Shown in pieces: positions 34,039 through 41,350 of a DNA stretch of 64,000 nt (position 1 is its first letter; each line of letters starts with the position of its first letter). The notes beneath the pieces are model-generated. The model searched no databases, was not told the DNA's origin, and saw only the letters and a program-made list of their open reading frames with translations. The DNA lies in the NCBI RefSeq assembly GCF_013205025.1, contig NZ_JABMLE010000002.1, forward strand, positions 721,675 through 785,674. Reading direction: 5' to 3'. Made by a program: the position numbers and the translations under genes. Source of the DNA: Rathayibacter sp. VKM Ac-2857 (lineage in GTDB: Bacteria > Actinomycetota > Actinomycetes > Actinomycetales > Microbacteriaceae).

Positions 34039-34301
34039 CATGTTGGTCGAGTAGCCCGCAGGGCGTATCGAGCGGCGAAGCCGCTTCGCGTCTCGGTGGT
34101 CAGGGAAAGGACGCCGCCGCGCCGCGACATGCTGGTCGAGTAGCCCCGCAGGGGCGTATCGAGACCCACCGTCACCAGCAGGACGGGTCTGCAGACTCAG
34201 CGTCCTCACGGTGGTGGATCTCGATACGCCCGCTGCGCGGGCTACTCGATCAGCATGACTTTCCCCATACGGATGAGGTGATCTTTCCTAAGAGACCCAC
34301 C
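34039..34301. repeat. Right 263-bp direct repeat flanking the DUF222-HNH gene
   Basis: This is the second copy of the block at 32053-32315, in the same orientation. It is followed to 34386 by one more degenerate arm (ctcgatacgcccgcagcgcg) and no gene. Confidence 0.9.
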
Positions 34302-34386
34302 GTCACCGAACCTCCGCCCACCGATGTCCGGGCACGGGTGGATCTCGATACGCCCGCAGCGCGGGCGGCGAGATCAGCAGCGGTCG

Positions 34387-34851
34387 TCAGGCCTCGGTGC
34401 CGCCGGGCGGGCCGACGACGAGGAGGGCGGCGAAGACGGCGGCGACGGCGGCCAGCACGAGGGCGGTCGCGAGGACCGGGCGGCCGAGCGCCCAGCGCAG
34501 CAGGCGGCTCGGGAGCCGCCGATCGCGCGGGTCGGCGCCCGCCGCGCGGCGCCACTCCCCCTCGAGGAGGCCGCGCCGCTCGAAGCCGCGCTCCAGCGGG
34601 ATGGTCGTGTAGGGCACGACGGCGCTGGCCAGAGCGAGCAGGGTCGCCCCCGCCGACCAGCGCTGGTTCACCGCGAGGACGAGGGCGGCCGCCCCGTAGG
34701 TCAGGAACGCGAAGCCGTGGATCGGCCCGGCGACGCTCACCGGCCAGTCACCCACTCCGACGGCGTACTTGAGCAGCATCCCGACGAGCAGCAGCGTCCA
34801 GGTCACCGCCTCGAGGATCGAGAGAGTGCGGAACAGGCGGCGGGGGCTCAT
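34387..34851 (-). CDS. DUF3817 membrane protein
   Basis: The 154-residue integral membrane protein has four predicted helices, with FRTLSILEAVTWTLLLVGML at residues 7-26 and GPIHGFAFLTYGAAALVLAV at 42-61. The arrangement, including the HG in the second helix, matches DUF3817 (YdzA-type) proteins of unknown function. The last helix is followed by a short tail. It lies 123 bases downstream of the kinase gene on the same strand and may be read with it. Confidence 0.82.
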   Translation of the reverse strand: MSPRRLFRTLSILEAVTWTLLLVGMLLKYAVGVGDWPVSVAGPIHGFAFLTYGAAALVLAVNQRWSAGATLLALASAVVPYTTIPLERGFERRGLLEGEWRRAAGADPRDRRLPSRLLRWALGRPVLATALVLAAVAAVFAALLVVGPPGGTEA

Positions 34852-34974
34852 GGGATCGGCTCCGTTCGGGTCCGCGGCACTGCCCCGGACGGTCGGCGTC
34901 GGTCGACGATCGGCATCGGTCGACAGTCACCGGGAGACTACGACAGGGCGCCTCCCCGCCGGCTGAGAGGCGCC

Positions 34975-35958
34975 TCAGCCCAGGCGACCGAGGAGCGCGA
35001 GCGTCGAGGCGACTCCCACCGCCACCGCCGAGATCGCCGCGAGAGCCCCGTGCACACCGGTGCGCAGCGTCGCCCGCGGCTCGTCGTGCAGCCCCGACCA
35101 CAGCCGCCGCGCGACCTCCTCGGCACTCGGACGCTGCGCCGGGTCGAGCCGGGTCATGTCGGTGAGCAGGCCGCGCCAGTGCGCCGGAACCGTGTCCGGC
35201 ACGACCGGAGCGTGGTGCATCCGCTGCAGCGAGATCTCGAGGGTGGTCCCCGTGTAGGCACGGCGGCCCGAGACGGCCTCGAGCAGCACCAGGCCGAGGG
35301 AGTAGACGTCCGACGCCGGCCCGACCGTTCCGGAGCCGAGGCTCTCCGGGCTGAGGTAGGCGGCCGTCCCGACGAGGACGTCCGACCGGGTGAGCCGGGC
35401 GTCGTCGACCGCGCGGGCGATCCCGAAGTCGCTCAGCTTCGCCTCGTGCAGCGACCCACCGGCGGACACCGTCCGGGAGCGGACCAGCACGTTCTCCGGC
35501 TTCACGTCGCGGTGCAGGACGTCGCGAGCGTGCAGGTGGGCCAGCGCATCGGCGAGCTGCGCACCGACCTCGGCGAGCAGCCGCTCGTCGCCCGAGACGA
35601 ACCAGCCGGCCGCCGGATCGGCCGCGTCGAAGTACTCCAGGACCAGGAACGCGAGCGCCCCCTCCTCGGTCGCGATCTCGCCCTGGTCGAGGATCTCCAC
35701 GATCGACGAGTGGCGCGAGTCGATCAGCAGGCGCACCTCGCGCTCGCGGCGTGACCGCTCGTTCGGGGTGTCGGCCACCTCGCGGTAGACCTTCACCGCG
35801 ACGGAGCGGGCGAGGCGCAGGTCACGAGCACGGAAGACCGTGGCGCTGCCGCCCTCGCCGATCCGCTCGAGCAGGAGGTAGCGGTCGGCCAGCGTCGTGC
35901 CGAGCAGCGGGTCGGCGGTGGGAGCGGCCGGTGCAGTGTCGAGCACGCCGTCCTCCAC
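34975..35958 (-). CDS. Serine/threonine protein kinase with C-terminal membrane anchor
   Basis: This 327-residue Hanks-type kinase has the glycine loop GEGGSA (35-40), Lys56 in VAVKVYRE, HRD at 149-151 in HRDVKPENV, DFG at 177-179 and the activation-segment end GTAAYLSPE (197-205). All catalytic residues are present. A single hydrophobic segment (about 303-323) ends the protein. It therefore lacks the extracellular PASTA domains of PknB and is a short membrane-tethered kinase. The start is a GTG at 35958. It is divergent from a MarR gene, and a MarR-like site lies only about 30 bases upstream of its start. Confidence 0.9.
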   Translation of the reverse strand: MEDGVLDTAPAAPTADPLLGTTLADRYLLLERIGEGGSATVFRARDLRLARSVAVKVYREVADTPNERSRREREVRLLIDSRHSSIVEILDQGEIATEEGALAFLVLEYFDAADPAAGWFVSGDERLLAEVGAQLADALAHLHARDVLHRDVKPENVLVRSRTVSAGGSLHEAKLSDFGIARAVDDARLTRSDVLVGTAAYLSPESLGSGTVGPASDVYSLGLVLLEAVSGRRAYTGTTLEISLQRMHHAPVVPDTVPAHWRGLLTDMTRLDPAQRPSAEEVARRLWSGLHDEPRATLRTGVHGALAAISAVAVGVASTLALLGRLG

Positions 35959-35988
35959 TTCCGATGAGATCGCTGGTCCACGAGATCG

Positions 35989-36095
35989 CTAGCTCGTCTA
36001 ACTAGCTGAGTCATTCGTACCCTGTGCAGCCTCCTCGGACAAGCACCAGGACGGGGTTGTACATGACTAGATCTTCTTGCTACATGACTGTCTAA
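35989..36095. promoter_or_regulatory. MarR-type operator sites in the kinase/MarR divergent region
   Basis: On the minus strand 35989-36001 reads TTAGACGAGCTAG, matching TTAGTCAAACTAG at 36744-36756 in 10 of 13 bases. Nearer the MarR start, acatgact occurs twice 21 bases apart (36061 and 36082), and the second is followed by gtctaa (36090-36095), again TTAGAC on the other strand. The spacing of two helical turns suits a dimeric repressor. Confidence 0.5.
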
Positions 36096-36105
36096 GCTGT
36101 GGTGC

Positions 36106-36666
36106 ATGGATGAGGTCGCGCTGACTCGACCGGCTGCCGTTCGGCACCGGGGCACTGCGAGCGCGCCCGGAGCCGCCGAGGTCCTCGGCGCGATGCGCGC
36201 GTTCCGCACCGCCGAGAGCGCGATGCGCCGGCGCACGCGCGGATCGATGGGAATGGGCGAGAACGACCTGCTCGCCGTGCAGTTCCTCATGCGCCGCCAG
36301 CAGGGCGGCCAGCACGTCAGCCCGAAGGACCTCGCCGCCTACCTCGGCATCTCCTCCGCCTCGACGACCGTGCTGATCGACCGCCTGGTCAAGAGCGGCC
36401 ACGTCGTCCGACAGCCGCACCCCAGCGATCGACGGGCGATCCGGATCGTCGCCACGCCCACCTCGCATCGCGAGGTGCGCGAGACCCTCGACGACATGAA
36501 CCAGCGGATGCTGGAGGCGGCCGAGCGGCTCTCCGCCGACGAGGCGAGCGCCGTGGTCCGCTTCCTGCAGACCGTGCGCGAGATCGTGGAGGCCCCCGGG
36601 GACGGCCTCGAGGAGCTCGGCGAGGACGTCGCTCCCGAGCTCGGCATCGAGCGCCGACGCGCCTGA
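36106..36666 (+). CDS. MarR-family transcriptional regulator
   Basis: The 186-residue winged-helix regulator has the DNA-recognition region VSPKDLAAYLGISSASTTVL (about residues 66-85) and the wing SGHVVRQPHPSDRRAIRIVA with the conserved Asp-Arg-Arg. Long helices on both sides form the dimer. The ATG at 36106 follows closely spaced repeats that look like autoregulatory sites. A similar site lies before the DUF7882 gene downstream, so that gene is a probable regulon member. Confidence 0.88.
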   Translation: MDEVALTRPAAVRHRGTASAPGAAEVLGAMRAFRTAESAMRRRTRGSMGMGENDLLAVQFLMRRQQGGQHVSPKDLAAYLGISSASTTVLIDRLVKSGHVVRQPHPSDRRAIRIVATPTSHREVRETLDDMNQRMLEAAERLSADEASAVVRFLQTVREIVEAPGDGLEELGEDVAPELGIERRRA

Positions 36667-36733
36667 TCGGGCCCCTTCGCACGTCCCGCTCTCCGTCGTG
36701 CCCTCCGCGTCACCGACCGTTCATCCGACCGGC

Positions 36734-36762
36734 TTGACATGGTTAGTCAAACTAGTAGAGAG
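36734..36762 (+). promoter_or_regulatory. Promoter with MarR-like site before the DUF7882 gene
   Basis: TTGACA (36735-36740) is a consensus -35 box. The possible -10 box TAGAGA (36757-36762) is weak. The imperfect palindrome TTAGTCAAACTAG (36744-36756) fills the spacer and resembles the site at 35989-36001. Confidence 0.5.
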
Positions 36763-36817
36763 TCTGTCTAGCGACAGGGTGCATCAATCCTGTTCGACGT
36801 GCGACAGGGAGAAGACC

Positions 36818-37159
36818 ATGGGCAGCATCATGTACGGCACTCCTCCGGCGGCCATCGAGGTCGACGACCGGACTCTGGCTCACCTGCAGATCGTGATCAT
36901 CAACAAGTTCCGCCGGGACGAGCGCTTCCTGCTCACGCTCGACGCGAGCCCCAACGCCGGGACCGGCCGCCGCGGCGTCTGGATGCACCCGACCATCCCG
37001 ATCCAGTTCGACTTCAAGGGCAGCCGCCAGCCCACCATCAACCCCGAGTGGATCGAGGCCCTGATGGAACGCGCCAACAGTGGCGCCGGTCTGCGCATCG
37101 TTCCGGAGCCCGTCGGCGCGGCCGCGGTGCCGCTGCGTCGCGCGGAGCCCGCCGCCTGA
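36818..37159 (+). CDS. Small DUF7882-type protein (often mislabelled ATP-dependent DNA ligase)
   Basis: The 113-residue protein starts MGSIMYGTPPAAIEVDDRTL and continues HLQIVIINKFRRDERFLLTL, with WMHPTIPIQFDFKGSRQP and NPEWIEALMERANSGAGLRI. I recognise this as a short family abundant in Microbacteriaceae, often several paralogues per genome, that databases have called ATP-dependent DNA ligase without any ligase motif. No catalytic Lys motif (KxDG) is present, so ligase activity is not supported. GGGAGA precedes the ATG at 36818. The promoter carries a MarR-like site. Confidence 0.8.
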   Translation: MGSIMYGTPPAAIEVDDRTLAHLQIVIINKFRRDERFLLTLDASPNAGTGRRGVWMHPTIPIQFDFKGSRQPTINPEWIEALMERANSGAGLRIVPEPVGAAAVPLRRAEPAA

Positions 37160-37323
37160 CCCGCGAATCCGCGGTTCGCCGCCCTCTTCGCCGATATCTG
37201 TCGGACTCTCCGAACTCTCTCGCAAGCTCTTGACATCCCGCGCCACTCCCCACTGACGGGCCTACACTTCGAGGGCGGTCCGGGTTCGTTCCGGCGGGCT
37301 CGACCCCGTGGCCGCACGCATGA

Positions 37324-37369
37324 CCGGATGCCGGGTAGCGAGCCCCCCTCTCGTGGGCCCGGCATCCGG
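37324..37369 (+). other. Strong hairpin in the leader of a small ORF
   Basis: ccggatgccggg (37324-37335) pairs perfectly with cccggcatccgg (37358-37369), and an inner cgag/ctcg pairing is possible. It ends 54 bases before the start of the 77-residue ORF, so it could be a structured 5' leader or a terminator for the preceding gene. A weak TTGACA lies at 37230. Confidence 0.55.
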
Positions 37370-37423
37370 GTGCGCGGCGCACCCGAAGCGTCACCGCGAT
37401 GCCCGCCGACAGGAGTCGGCGAC

Positions 37424-37657
37424 ATGACGATCGACACGACCATCGCCCCGCGCGCCTCGGCCGGATCCGGATCCCGCGAGGTGAGGCCCGGCGAGGAGTT
37501 CACCGCCGTGGTCGGCGACGACCTCGAGGTCTGGCGCGTGGTCGCGGTCCTCGGGATCCGGGTTCTCGCCGAGCGCGTCGCGAGCGGCGACCGGCACACC
37601 TTCACCCTCCGCTTCGTGCGCTACCGCCTGGCCCTCGCGGACGACGGCGGCGTCTAG
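37424..37657 (+). CDS. Hypothetical 77-residue protein
   Basis: AGGAG lies upstream of the ATG at 37424. The protein has a Ser/Gly-rich start, then a compact beta-rich stretch REVRPGEEFTAVVGDDLEVW followed by RVVAVLGIRVLAERVASGDR and TFTLRFVRYRLALA. It is not a recognised family. Its TAG stop and the TAG stop of the convergent glycosyltransferase share the palindrome CTAG (37654-37657). Confidence 0.6.
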   Translation: MTIDTTIAPRASAGSGSREVRPGEEFTAVVGDDLEVWRVVAVLGIRVLAERVASGDRHTFTLRFVRYRLALADDGGV

Positions 37658-38964
37658 GCGGCCTGCTCGGCCCGCACCGGGCCGGCGATGCGGGCGAACA
37701 GCCGGTCGAAGACCCTCCGGCGGTCGAACTGCAGGGCGTACTCTTGCGCGGCCGTCGCGCGCTGCGCCCGGTCCTCCGGCGTCAGCTCGAGCACGACGTG
37801 GTCCAGCAGGGCCGCGATCGTGTCCGGATCCTCGACCGGGGTGATGAACGCGTGCGCGCCGACCGCCTCGCCGATCCCGCCGGTCAGCGTGGTGATGACG
37901 GGGCCGCCGCCGGCCAGCATCTTCTCGGCGAGCGCGATGCCGAAGGTCTCCACGAACTCCGGTCGCGGCTTGCTGGGCAGCACGAACGCCGAGCAGCCGG
38001 CCATCAGGTAGGGCTTCTCCGCGTCGCCGACGTCGTCGAGGAAGCGGATCCGGTGCGCCAGCGGCGACGCGGCCGCGAGGCGGCGCAGCTCCGCCTCCTG
38101 CGGTCCGCGGCCGGCGATGACCAGCTCGTGGTCGGCGTGGACGCCGCTGCGCTCGTAGCCGGCGATCAGGTCCTCGACGCCCTTGGCCTCGGTCAGCCGC
38201 GAGAGGAAGAGCACGTAGCCGTCGGTGCGGAGCCCGCGGGCGCGCACGACCTCGTCGACGACGGCGGGATCGAGACCGGTGTAGGCGTCGGAGTCGATCG
38301 CCGGGTAGGAGATCTCGATCCGGGCCCGGCACTGCTCGGCGAAGCGGGTGCCGTGGACGGCGTCGATCCGCTCCGCCTCCTCGACGATCAGGTCCCGGGT
38401 GTACTCGGAGACCGCGACGCAGTGGTCCTGCGACAGGTAGGACGCGAAGATGTGCGCGGCCGCGCCGAGCCGGCCCTCCTCGACCGCCCGGCGGACGACG
38501 TTGGTGACGTCGGAGCCGACCGCCTCGGCGACCGTCGTGACGTCGACCGGGAGGCCGGTGCTCCAGGCCGCGCGCAGGGCGTCCGCCACCGCGAGGGTGT
38601 GCGGGCTGAGGTAGAGCGAGAGGCAGACGGTGGGCACGCCGTCGGTGAACAGCTCGACCAGGCGGCCGACCATGCCGGCCAGGAAGCGGCCGTCCGGCAC
38701 CTTGTAGTCGCCGACCGGCTCCGGTCGCTCGACGATGATGCCCTCGCTGTAGGGGAGGACCGCGTCGAGCGGCTTGAGCGGGAGGCCGGCGGCCTGGAGC
38801 CGCTCGATCGGCCAGGTGACGATGCGCACCTCGTCGAAGCCGCGCTCGAGGGCGGTCTCGGCGAGGTTGCGGGCCTCGACCGAGTGCCCGCAGATCACCG
38901 GATCCGCGCGGACCACGATGACGAGTCGGTTCTGCACGGTGTGGGCGTGCGTGCTCTGGTCCAT
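37654..38964 (-). CDS. GT4-family glycosyltransferase
   Basis: This 436-residue GT-B glycosyltransferase has an N-terminal acceptor domain with VIVVRADPVICGHSVEARNL. The donor domain has GYVLFLSRLTEAKGVEDLIA and a C-terminal EX7E-type motif in EFVETFGIALAEKM. No signal or membrane segment is seen, so it is cytosolic. The acceptor is unknown. Similar proteins occur in actinobacterial trehalose or glycan loci. It lies 52 bases downstream of the GH92 mannosidase on the same strand, suggesting a mannose-containing glycan. Confidence 0.82.
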   Translation of the reverse strand: MDQSTHAHTVQNRLVIVVRADPVICGHSVEARNLAETALERGFDEVRIVTWPIERLQAAGLPLKPLDAVLPYSEGIIVERPEPVGDYKVPDGRFLAGMVGRLVELFTDGVPTVCLSLYLSPHTLAVADALRAAWSTGLPVDVTTVAEAVGSDVTNVVRRAVEEGRLGAAAHIFASYLSQDHCVAVSEYTRDLIVEEAERIDAVHGTRFAEQCRARIEISYPAIDSDAYTGLDPAVVDEVVRARGLRTDGYVLFLSRLTEAKGVEDLIAGYERSGVHADHELVIAGRGPQEAELRRLAAASPLAHRIRFLDDVGDAEKPYLMAGCSAFVLPSKPRPEFVETFGIALAEKMLAGGGPVITTLTGGIGEAVGAHAFITPVEDPDTIAALLDHVVLELTPEDRAQRATAAQEYALQFDRRRVFDRLFARIAGPVRAEQAA

Positions 38965-39016
38965 GGGGCTCCTTCAGGGGTGATCGGTGCGGAGGGGGTG
39001 GAGGCGGTCGGGGTGC

Positions 39017-41218
39017 TCAGTGGTGCGGGAACGACGGCGGGCGGTGCTCGGGGGCGCTCCCCCAACCGGTCGGCTCGGCGCCCAGGTGCAGTGTCAGCTC
39101 GCCGCCGCGGTGCAGCTCGGCGGCGGTGATCCAGCTCGCCTCGAGCGGTGCGCCGTTCAGCTCCGCGGACTGCACGTACTGGACGGGGCCGCCGGGCACC
39201 GGCTCGATGAAGCCGGTGGTGCGGATCTCGACGTCCGCCCCGCCCACCGCGATCGAGGCGCGCGCGAAGGCCGGCGCGTTGACCAGGAGCAGCCCCTGGC
39301 CGGCGACCGGGAAGAGCCCGAGGCTCGCCCAGACGTACCAGGAGCTGAGGCCCCCCGAGTCGTCGTTGCCGGGCAGGCCGCCGCGGCCCGCGCCGAAGCG
39401 CTGGTGCAGGACCCCGTGCACGATCTCGGCCGTGCGATCGGGCCGGCCCGCGTAGTGGTACGCCCACGGCGCGTCCATGTCGGGCTCGTTGTTCAGCCCC
39501 TCGAAGCGGCCGAGGGCCGAGCCCGCGAGCATCTCCACGCGGTCCGGGCGCAGTCCCGGCTGCACGACGGGCTCGGCGCCGTAGCCGAAGAACTCGTCCA
39601 GCTGCGCGACGAAGGCGTCGTCGCCTCCGCTGATCGCGATGCGGCCGGCCATGTCGTGCAGCAGGCGGAAGGAGTAGTTGTGCCGGGTGCCCTCGTAGTA
39701 GGTCGAGTCCTTGAGCAGGCCCGAGCGCAGGTCGTAGGCGTTCACCCACTGGGCCGCCCGCTCCTCGAGCTGGTCGGCGAGGAGGTGGTCGCCGACGTGC
39801 CGCGCCACGACCGCGGTGCACCAGTAGCCGTGCGCGAGGTCGAGGGTGTGGCTGATCGGGTGCGCCTCCCCCGCCGCGAGGAACTCCTCGCCGTAGGTGC
39901 GCTTGAGGTCCTCGCCCATGTGCACGAGCGCCGCCTCCCAGTCGATGCCGGGCAGGCCGAGCCGGCAGAGATCCGCGAGGAAGGTGTGCGCGAGCGCGCT
40001 GCCCTGGCGGGAGAAGCGGTCGCTGCCCTTGGCCATCCGGTAGCCGATCGGGAAGTTGCCCTCCTCCTCGCAGATGGTGAGCAGCGCTGCTCCGATCTCG
40101 ACCGCGCGCTCGGGCAGGAGGGCCGTGAGCAGCGGGAGCTGGGTGCGGTAGATGTCCCACATCGTGCTGAGGTCGAAGACGAACGGTCCGTCGCTCGGCC
40201 AGAACGGGCTCTCGTCCGGGGCCAGGCACGGCTTGATCAGCGAGTGGTAGAGCGCCGTGGCGAAGACGGTCTCGCGCTCGGTCGAGGGGGTGTCCACGGC
40301 GATCGTGCGCAGGCGCTTCCGCCAGGTCTTGCGGGTGCGGTCGCGGCGCTGGTCGAAGCCGCCGGTCGTCGGCGGCACGTCGCGGTGCAGGTTCTCGCGG
40401 GCGCGCTCGGTGCCGCGGAGGGAGAAGCCCATCCGCAGCTCGACCGTCCGCCCGGCCGTGCTCGGCCCGGCCCACATCAGCCCGAACGGGCGGAGGGTCG
40501 TCGGGCGGATGTGGTCGAAGTCGAGCCGGGTGCCGCCGGGCATCAGCCGCCGGTCGTACCAGAGCATCTGCCGCCACTGCAGGGCGTCGCACTTGAGGTG
40601 GACGGCGAGCGGCGCGCCCTCCATGACGACCTCGCCCGCTGCGACTCCGGGCGAAATGGAGTGCAGCTGCGCGCGGAGCGGGATGGTGGCTCCGGACGGG
40701 ATGGCCAGGCCGCCGAGTGAGAGGTCGACGACCACGCGGGCGCTGCGGTGCTCGGGGAAGGTGTAGCGGTGCACGACCGAGGCCGGTCCGACGGTCAGCT
40801 CGGCGCGGATCCCGGAGGAGAGTGTCGCGGCGTAGTAGCCGGGCTCGGCGACCTCGTCTTCGATCGCCCAGCTGCGGCCGAGCTCGTCGAGCGGCTCGAG
40901 CATCGGCGTGACGCGCAGGTAGTTGTAGTACTTGCGGATCGCGCCGGTGCCGGACTGCTGGAAGTGCGTGAAACCGGAGGCGACCAGGCCGTCCTGGATC
41001 GTCGGCGGGACGCCCTCGAGCGCGAGGTCGTAGCGGCCGTAGCCGGTCGGGTAGGCGCCGGAGTAGGAGCACGCGGACACCATCCCGAGCGGGAAGGTCG
41101 CGCCGGGGTGCGTGTTGCCGATCTGCGGCTTGGGCGACCACCAGGTCGCCGCGAGCCCGGTCGCGTCCGGGAGCAGGGTCGCCTCGGTGCCGAGGAACGG
41201 GTCCACCCGCTCGATCAC
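39017..41218 (-). CDS. GH92 alpha-1,2-mannosidase
   Basis: This 733-residue protein has the GH92 two-domain layout: an N-terminal beta-sandwich (VDPFLGTEATLLPDATGLAA, GNTHPGATFPLGMVSACSYS) and an (alpha/alpha)6 barrel. The barrel carries the calcium-binding and catalytic blocks SDGPFVFDLSTMWDIYRTQL, LPGNDDSGGLSSWYVW and SLGLFPVAGQG. These enzymes are Ca2+-dependent exo-alpha-mannosidases. There is no signal peptide from the GTG start at 41218, so it is probably intracellular, which is less usual for the family. It pairs with the downstream glycosyltransferase. Confidence 0.92.
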   Translation of the reverse strand: MIERVDPFLGTEATLLPDATGLAATWWSPKPQIGNTHPGATFPLGMVSACSYSGAYPTGYGRYDLALEGVPPTIQDGLVASGFTHFQQSGTGAIRKYYNYLRVTPMLEPLDELGRSWAIEDEVAEPGYYAATLSSGIRAELTVGPASVVHRYTFPEHRSARVVVDLSLGGLAIPSGATIPLRAQLHSISPGVAAGEVVMEGAPLAVHLKCDALQWRQMLWYDRRLMPGGTRLDFDHIRPTTLRPFGLMWAGPSTAGRTVELRMGFSLRGTERARENLHRDVPPTTGGFDQRRDRTRKTWRKRLRTIAVDTPSTERETVFATALYHSLIKPCLAPDESPFWPSDGPFVFDLSTMWDIYRTQLPLLTALLPERAVEIGAALLTICEEEGNFPIGYRMAKGSDRFSRQGSALAHTFLADLCRLGLPGIDWEAALVHMGEDLKRTYGEEFLAAGEAHPISHTLDLAHGYWCTAVVARHVGDHLLADQLEERAAQWVNAYDLRSGLLKDSTYYEGTRHNYSFRLLHDMAGRIAISGGDDAFVAQLDEFFGYGAEPVVQPGLRPDRVEMLAGSALGRFEGLNNEPDMDAPWAYHYAGRPDRTAEIVHGVLHQRFGAGRGGLPGNDDSGGLSSWYVWASLGLFPVAGQGLLLVNAPAFARASIAVGGADVEIRTTGFIEPVPGGPVQYVQSAELNGAPLEASWITAAELHRGGELTLHLGAEPTGWGSAPEHRPPSFPHH

Positions 41219-41313
41219 CGGGTGCCCACCCGTCCGTACCCCGCCGCCGCCATGCCGTGACGCTAGGCAGCGCGGGGGGACGCGGGGTGTCGGCGGGGTG
41301 TCCGCCGGGCGAC

Positions 41314-41343
41314 GGGTCGGCGACCGGACGGGGCCGCCGACCC
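41314..41343 (-). terminator. Hairpin downstream of the PRISE-type reductase gene
   Basis: gggtcggcg (41314-41322) pairs with cgccgaccc (41335-41343), eight bases beyond the minus-strand stop at 41351. It is a likely terminator without a T-run. Confidence 0.6.
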
Positions 41344-41350
41344 GACACGC

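Noticed and set aside
32053..34301. Insertion sequence or composite transposon
   Set aside because: No transposase is present, the repeats are direct and palindrome-rich, and no target-site duplication was evident by eye.
36818..37159. ATP-dependent DNA ligase annotation
   Set aside because: The sequence is 113 residues and has no KxDG or other ligase motif.
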